DNA of 64,000 bases from the NCBI GenBank assembly GCA_028571685.1, contig CM053142.1, forward strand, positions 69,279,296 through 69,343,295. The letters run 5' to 3'. Below the pieces are notes generated by a model. The model was not told the DNA's origin and did not search any database. It worked only from the letters and a program-made list of their open reading frames with translations. Origin of the DNA: Heterohyrax brucei. Taxonomy: Eukaryota; Chordata; Mammalia; Hyracoidea; Procaviidae. Each line of letters begins with the position of its first letter. The stretch's first letter is position 1. Below are positions 59,881 through 64,000 of the stretch, piece after piece. The position numbers and the translations under genes are program-made.

Positions 59881-61507
59881 TCCTGAATTTTATGCATAGA
59901 TATGTTTATTTGAGTACTCCCAAGTTTTTGTTGCAATTTACTTTTTCTTGTTAAAATATATTCGGACATCTTTAGGTGGTGCCTACCAGTTTGCCTCATA
60001 CCTCATCACTTCTTTTTGTCTTTGTCTGCATTTCCTGTTTATACTACTTGGTTTATATTTACACCTGGCCCATGCATGACAACTTCCTTAGATTATATGC
60101 AAAGACAGAAGAGATCTTGCCATTACTCCTCTTAGCTTCTCCTGTTCTTGAAAGAACAATCAATTCTGAATAATATCTCTGGCAGTTTCAGAGGAACAAG
60201 ATTTTTATTTTCATCCGCAATGTGTGAAGATGGAAGGAGAATGGGCAGCCAAGAAAAGAAGTTGTTTTGATATATTTATTGTGGGCTTTTTCTACCACAA
60301 TACTTTTAATTGTGATGCCTCAGCACAGGTAAAACACATTGTGGAGAAATGTTGATTGAGGCTGAGAGAGTTTTCAGTGGGTAAAGGAAAAACAAAAGAT
60401 GCATACTGTCTTTTGCTTACCCCAAATCCCTTTTACTTACTTCTGCTAACAAAATCTTTCTTTCCTACAGGAACCCCAGTCTTTGCTTTTCAGGCCATAA
60501 ATGGTCATGTTGCTCCACATGAGAAAAACGATGTATTCAAGAAATGGAGAAAGACATTGAACTCTGATGGCATTGTTTAAACATTGGAATCCAGTTGTGC
60601 CTGAAGCTATCTGTACCTGCAGATTTACTAGTTATGGGAACAAGAATTCTCTTATTTTTAAGTTAGTTTGAACTGGTTTCTTAAGAAAAGAAAAATCTGT
60701 TGAAGACAAAAATAAAAAAAAAAACCCTCTGATTATATTTTTCTAAGTGTCCTTTGGGGTTCGGGGTCCTGTAGTCCTCCTCAGAGCAAAGACCTTCAGA
60801 GGAAAAGGATTAGCGGTTCCCTGCTACACAGAAACTCACCGGCCCTGCCTCCAGGTCTCAGTGTAGAGTATGAGGGTCCTTACACAGATACAGTCATAGT
60901 CATGCCATAGCTTTAGGAGGGTATGAAGTAGGTAAGCCAACAAGGCATGACATTTCAATATAGAGAGCTTCTCTATATTGGAAATAGCATGTCTCATAGG
61001 AAACCAAAATGTATCCTTTTACCATAATGTGATTCAGAGAATTTGAATCAATGGCTTGGGAAGGACTGGGCTAACATAGCGGAAGAAAAGAATTTTGTGG
61101 CTTAGAGGGTGATAAGGGGAGTGACACACTCTTAAAAACTCTTTCAGAAGCAAAATTAGCAAGTTCAGCTTTTTTTTTTCAAACAAAAAAAAAACTAGAT
61201 TCTTTCCTGAACATGTCATTTTACCTTTATCCTGGATATTTATCCTAATTCAGTTAAGATTTAAACTCCACAGTTATCAGATCTGGAACCGGAAATGAAG
61301 TGATATTGAGATGACAAAATAAGCAGACCTCATTCTATTCTTAAAAGTCTGGATTTTTGTAAGTAAGTCAGGATGGAGAATTTCAGAAACCTCAGAAGCG
61401 TCGGCTCTACAACTTCTGGAAACTACTGAGTCCCGCAACAGTAGGAGTTCTGTCCTGGAGGCACGCTGGTCTCACGGAGAACAGAACAATCCTGAATCAG
61501 TCCTTAC
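59881..61507 (-). other. CD163 intron between SRCR2 and SRCR3
   Basis: No transposon was recognised. It contains two short blocks that have copies elsewhere in these introns (60937-60978 with 59417-59458; 61369-61460 with 63029-63102). The open frame at 60356-60580 matches nothing I recognise. Confidence 0.5.
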
Positions 61508-61828
61508 CTAAGCAAATCACTCCAGCATCCTCTGCATGATCGCAGTTATGCTTTCCCAATCCTGCATGCTGGCAGTTCCAGAGAGCTGACTCATTGCCGT
61601 GGCATACAAGATCGTCAAACCAGATTGGCCCATGACCTTGTCCAAAATTAGCTGCACCAGAAAAACCGACGGCATCTCCACATTCAAGTTGTTGACAAAT
61701 CACAGAAGCGTGATCTATGTTGAAGTTATCATCACACACTGTTCCCCACTGTCCTTGGAATTTGATCTCTATTCTTCCTGAACATCGGTTTCCTCCGTTC
61801 ACCAGCCTCATCTCCAAATCAGATCCAT
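61508..61828 (-). CDS. CD163: CD163 exon: SRCR domain 2
   Basis: This 107-codon exon encodes one extracellular SRCR domain. It opens with [13 protein letters not shown], has the WGTVCDD core, and ends in HAEDAGVIC. Eight cysteines fit the four-disulphide group B pattern. The acidic residues of the CDD and EDAG segments match the usual SRCR calcium-binding cluster, and GNES gives an N-glycosylation site. The acceptor is ttctag (ag at 61830-61829) and the donor is G|gtaag (gt at 61507-61506). In the human receptor SRCR2 and SRCR3 contribute to binding haptoglobin-haemoglobin. One small oddity is that the residue after the last cysteine is Leu (TTA), where most sister domains here have Ser. SRCR1, the next exon upstream, is not in the window. 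Confidence 0.96.
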
Positions 61829-63103
61829 CTAGAACAGAGAAAAAAGCAGAGTTTAGGAGACACATTCTTTGAAATGTGATTTCAGAAAATAAGATCCCTC
61901 TGGACACTCGGTATTTGATTTTGTTCTTGGATTGGTTCACTGGTTTTGGATGCTGCCCTGACCCTCTTAATTGCAGAATTTCAACCTGCTGGGAATAAAT
62001 GAACAGTTTAAGACTTATGTCTCTAGTTACTTACCAAGGAAAATGCTTATAGATTAATGTTTACTTTTTTTGTTTTTTTCCCATCCTTTGCTGGGACAGA
62101 AGTAAACATTCTTATGTAGAAATAGGTAATTTGTCTAAAATTGTTTATTTTAAAAACTAGAAAAATAAAATTGGCCCACACAACAAGGTACTAAAAATGG
62201 CAAGCCAGTCATTCATTGAATATTTAAAATCTCTATTTTACTTGTCTCTATTGCAAACAGCACATAGCAACAGTGAATAGCTGCCTAACATTGAATAAAA
62301 AATCAGAAAGTAGAACAAAAGCAAAGGTATAAAATACACAAGCATGCATAACATTTTGTAAAAGGAGGTCTGTGGTATACTAAATTCTTAAAAATTGAGG
62401 GAAGAATCAATATAAATAATTTGATTTTTTAATTAATTTTGTGTTTTAACTAAAACTCCTCCCCCATCCACACACGCACAAAGGATCCAGTACCATTTTC
62501 AGCAACAAACAGCTTTTACATAAAATTTTTTTTCTCTATATATTACCCTTAGATCTTCTAGCTTGACTGAAATAATTGAGAAAAGGAGGGTATGGATATT
62601 TTGGGAAACCTGAACAAAAAAATCTTTATGTGGTATAAGAAAATATTTTGAAACATTTCTCTAAATAAAAGTATTCAGTTTTAAAAGCTCTAAAATCAAA
62701 ATTCAAAGATCTTGCTTAAAAAGGTTTCTGATTATGAATGAATCAGATCAGCTAACAAATGGAGTATCTACTCACTGTTTCAAGCATCTCTTCTAGTCTT
62801 CACAACAACTTTCAACATTACACACTATTATTCATATCCTCACTTTATAAACAATGAAACTGAAGTTAGGCAATTTGAACAGAGTCAAAATGCAGAGGCA
62901 GGATGCAAGCAAACAAAAAAGTGGTCTAGCATCAGAAATGGTATTTTTGACTATTATGCTATCTTGTCTCAGTATGTGTGATTTTAATAAAATCTACCGG
63001 AAGACAGAGGCTCAAAGGATCAAGCATCAATCAGGATGCAGAATCCCAGAAATGTAGACTCTATAATTTCATGGAACTACTGAGTCTTTGAACAGTTCTG
63101 AGC
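61829..63103 (-). other. CD163 intron upstream of SRCR2
   Basis: AT-rich. No transposon or SRCR1 exon was found. Confidence 0.5.
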
Positions 63104-63250
63104 TCTGTACTGGTGGTACAGTGGTTAAGTATTTGGCTGCTAAGCAAAAGATGGGCAGTTTGAATCCACTAGCTGCCCTTTGGAAACCGTATGGGGCAGT
63201 TCTGCTCTGTCTTATGAGGTCGCTATGAGTTAGAATAGAGTTACAGCAAT
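63104..63250 (+). mobile_element. AfroSINE
   Basis: Plus-strand copy ('actggtggtacagtggttaa') with a diverged tail. Confidence 0.85.
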
Positions 63251-63487
63251 ATAGTTAAAGCTTTAGGTGTACAGTCTTTGGGAAGCACGTTTGATTAACT
63301 ATGTTTAGGTTTAAAACAACAAAAAGAGTTAAAAAGTTCTACAACGGTATTTAGCTAGTGTCAGATCTATAGACGGTAATAAATATGACAAGAGGCTGGT
63401 AAGATTTGTTACAATTTTTAACATTACAGTAGAAGTAACTTTTGTAAACCCTTGATTTTTCTACCATAATGGTTAAGAATAATACAC

Positions 63488-63597
63488 AAGGAGGAGGAGC
63501 AGGAGGAAGAGGAGGAAGAAAAAGAAAAAACAGGAGGAGGAGAATGGAGGAAGAAGAGGAAGAGGAAAAAGGAGGACAATGGGAAGGAGGAAGAGGC
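63488..63597 (+). repeat. (GGA)n-rich polypurine tract
   Basis: About 110 bases of almost only A and G on the plus strand, mainly gga and gaa units. Confidence 0.95.
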
Positions 63598-63628
63598 AGA
63601 ACATGTTTTGTAGTCCCACTTACAACAA

Positions 63629-63775
63629 GGAAACCCTGGGGTGTAGTGGTTAAGTGCTATGACTGGCAGTTCAAATCCACCAGATGCTCCTTGGAAACTC
63701 TAGGAGGCAGTTCTACTCTGCCTTACAGGGTCATTATAAGTTGGAACTGACTCTACTGTGGTGTGTTTTTTTTGG
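63629..63775 (+). mobile_element. AfroSINE with internal deletion
   Basis: Plus-strand copy lacking the 'ggctgctaaccaaaag' part of the usual body. Confidence 0.85.
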
Positions 63776-64000
63776 ATTTGATGTAATGAGAAGCAGGGAG
63801 CCATGTGGAAACTAACATTTTTAACAGGGTATTACACGCTAATCGGTCTACCAGTAGCTTTATATGCACTATATCACTGAGTCCTCAGAATCTAATGCTT
63901 ACAAATATTAAAAAACTTATTCAAAATCAGTGTGAATGAGTGCCTGCACTGGCATTTAATCTAGCACCTTTTGAGTAATAGGCTGTGTTGCTCTCCTTAT

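Noticed and set aside
63469-63750. Frame rich in Arg, Glu and Gly
   Set aside because: Translation of the polypurine tract and a SINE; no gene evidence.
61829-64000. Search for SRCR1 and the CD163 signal peptide
   Set aside because: No SRCR-like exon or leader with splice sites is visible, so they presumably lie beyond the window.

Overview
The window is nuclear DNA from a placental mammal, almost certainly an afrotherian and most likely an elephant. The evidence is (i) more than twenty copies of a tRNA-like SINE with a conserved segment reading 'gggtcactatgagtc', recognised as the afrotherian AfroSINE family; (ii) several RTE-type LINE copies that end in the same 3' sequence as the SINE; and (iii) a spliced host gene with close similarity to mammalian CD163. 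The species call rests on recalled repeat families and was not checked against a database.

One gene is supported. CD163, the macrophage haptoglobin-haemoglobin scavenger receptor, lies on the minus strand from about 61.83 kb down to 34.7 kb. Its 5' part (signal peptide and SRCR1) lies beyond the right edge. Thirteen coding exons are visible: SRCR2, 3 and 4 (61.83-57.99 kb), a roughly 14.9 kb repeat-rich intron, SRCR5, SRCR6, a short linker, SRCR7, SRCR8 and SRCR9 (43.09-38.29 kb), a 12-codon stalk, the transmembrane exon, a common cytoplasmic exon with a Y-x-x-hydrophobic motif, and a terminal tail exon. All use GT-AG sites and phase-1 junctions. The membrane-proximal and cytoplasmic end differs from the human gene as I recall it: the R-S-S-R shedding motif is absent, the tail-exon acceptor seems to have moved, a 1-bp insertion shifts one tail frame into another, and the intron-retention tail meets an early stop.

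From 1 to about 34 kb I see no gene. This flank downstream of CD163 is a nest of transposons. One old minus-strand L1 (pieces between 2.19 and 17.9 kb) is interrupted by younger L1s, an RTE LINE, SINEs and MaLR-like LTRs, several with recognisable target-site duplications, so relative ages can be read. A second L1 block runs from 18.2 to 23.9 kb with its 5' end preserved. A third L1 (24.6-28.25 kb) is split by an LTR-internal-LTR remnant. From 28.4 to 33.8 kb the sequence is mostly unique and AT-rich, apart from one RTE copy that carries a twin-primed L1.

The CD163 introns hold many SINEs, an L1 3' end, and a plus-strand L1 carrying a roughly 3 kb RTE copy. The most notable gene/repeat interaction is at SRCR7, where an AfroSINE sits inside the splice acceptor's pyrimidine tract and appears to supply both the tract and the branch point. 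No new enzymatic or defence system was found. The leads worth following are the tail and stalk remodelling, the SINE-derived acceptor, and a 29-bp copy of SRCR4 exon sequence in the adjacent intron.
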